Assembly: GCA_037445185.1 (NCBI GenBank)
Contig: JBBIKZ010000053.1
Location: 1 to 16,375, forward strand
Origin: JANWZL01 sp037445185
GTDB taxonomy: Bacteria > Pseudomonadota > Gammaproteobacteria > Burkholderiales > Thiobacillaceae
DNA length: 16,375 nt
Direction of reading: 5' to 3'
Numbering within the stretch: the first letter of the stretch is position 1; each line of letters begins with the position of its first letter. Below the pieces are notes generated by a model. The model was not told the origin of the DNA. It made no database searches and was given only the letters and a program-made list of their open reading frames with translations. Below, piece by piece: positions 15,787 through 16,375 of this stretch. The translations under genes and the position numbers were made by a program.

Positions 15787-15792
15787 CGCGCC

Positions 15793-16344
15793 ATGGGCCA
15801 CCGCCTGAGCCGTATCGTCACCCGGACCGGGGACGCCGGCAGCACCGGCCTGGCCGACGGTCGCCGGGTGCCCAAGCACGATGACCGCATTGCAACCCTG
15901 GGGGAGGTGGACGAGTTGAACAGCCAACTCGGCCTGCTGCTCACGGAGCCCCTGCCGGAGGACGTGCATGCGCTCGTCACGGCGATCCAGAACGACCTCT
16001 TCGACCTGGGCGGCGAGCTGGCCCTGCCCAATCATCCCCAGGTCCAGGAGACCCATGTCCTGCGGCTGGACGAGGCGATCGCCGAGCTCAACGCCCAGCT
16101 GCCGCCCCTCAAGGAGTTCGTCCTGCCTGGCGGGACCCGCGCCGCCGCACTGGCCCACGTCTGTCGCAGCGTCTGCCGTCGGGCCGAACGCAGCCTCGTT
16201 AGGCTGGGCGAGCGCGACCCCCTGTCGCCCTACCTCACCCAGTATCTGAACCGTCTGTCAGACCTGCTCTTCGTCCTGGCGCGCCATCTCAACCGCACCG
16301 CAGGGCGCGCGGAGCCCACCTGGCGGGGCCCGGTCAGGCGCTGA
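15793..16344 (+). CDS. Cob(I)yrinic acid a,c-diamide adenosyltransferase, PduO type
   Basis: Transfers the 5'-deoxyadenosyl group of ATP to cob(I)alamin or its precursors, making adenosylcobalamin. The protein has 183 residues, the standard size of PduO-type enzymes. The N-terminal ATP-binding motif is IVTRTGDAGSTGLADGRR, followed by EVDELNSQLG, the IQNDLFDLGGELA helix, EFVLPGG, CRSVCRRAERSL, and YLNRLSDLLFVLARHLNR, all conserved in the family. The arginine-rich CRSVCRRAER helix supplies the subunit-interface and ATP-contacting residues. No cobalamin synthesis or B12-dependent enzyme gene is nearby in the window, so the partner pathway is not visible. Only 31 bases follow the stop, without a recognisable gene start. 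Confidence 0.95.
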   Translation: MGHRLSRIVTRTGDAGSTGLADGRRVPKHDDRIATLGEVDELNSQLGLLLTEPLPEDVHALVTAIQNDLFDLGGELALPNHPQVQETHVLRLDEAIAELNAQLPPLKEFVLPGGTRAAALAHVCRSVCRRAERSLVRLGERDPLSPYLTQYLNRLSDLLFVLARHLNRTAGRAEPTWRGPVRR

Positions 16345-16375
16345 GGGTAACAACCCGGGCCTTCAACAAATGATC

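Noticed and set aside
15672..15792. Cobalamin riboswitch upstream of the adenosyltransferase
   Set aside because: Only 121 bases, no B12 box and no matching multi-stem structure.

Overview
The window is GC-rich, densely coded DNA from a proteobacterium. It is most likely a betaproteobacterium or a closely allied gammaproteobacterium: it has a DUF1841 protein, a YgiQ-type radical SAM protein, a class 2 (quinone-linked) dihydroorotate dehydrogenase, and an rnfABCDGE-nth operon in the order known from Gammaproteobacteria and Betaproteobacteria. No rRNA, tRNA or CRISPR array is visible. Species cannot be named from sequence alone.

Left edge (1-870). The 5' part of an IS200/IS605-family tnpB runs out of the window on the minus strand. 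Its end, with a perfect hairpin, abuts the C-terminal half of a patatin-like phospholipase gene that has lost its nucleophile half. The patatin remnant converges on ygiQ, and two strong inverted repeats separate them.

Minus-strand operon (875-3628). A good promoter drives two 80-residue paralogous small proteins, joined by an ATGA overlap, followed by ygiQ. The paralogs belong to no family I recognise. Diverging from this operon is a DgcZ-like diguanylate cyclase whose promoter sits so close to the ATG that the mRNA may be leaderless. Its N-terminal zinc-sensor-like (CZB) domain appears to have lost two of the four zinc ligands.

Metabolic pair and small genes (4699-7736). pyrD (pyrimidine synthesis) and ald (alanine dehydrogenase) are one base apart. 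Next comes a 79-residue protein with two CDGSH iron-sulfur motifs, preceded by a perfect 9-bp palindrome lying in a promoter spacer. A DUF2784 membrane protein follows, and its 3' end runs into a 128-bp MITE-like element with inverted-repeat ends.

Rnf operon (7754-15187). A near-consensus sigma70 promoter starts a tightly packed run: rnfA, B, C, D, G, E, then nth (endonuclease III), a FIST sensory-domain protein and a DUF1841 protein, several with overlapping ends. Rnf is a membrane complex that couples electron transfer between NADH and ferredoxin to ion movement, or drives reduction of targets such as SoxR or nitrogenase ferredoxins. All expected Fe-S cysteines and flavinylation threonines are present.

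Right edge (15188-16375). A short non-coding stretch with hairpin and extended -10 signals leads to an 80-residue orphan protein, then a PduO-type corrinoid adenosyltransferase with an excellent ribosome binding site.

The region is mostly ordinary core genome. The observations most worth following are the tandem paralogs ahead of ygiQ, the altered CZB domain, the MITE-like repeat between DUF2784 and the rnf promoter, and the MerR-like operator arrangement before the CDGSH gene.
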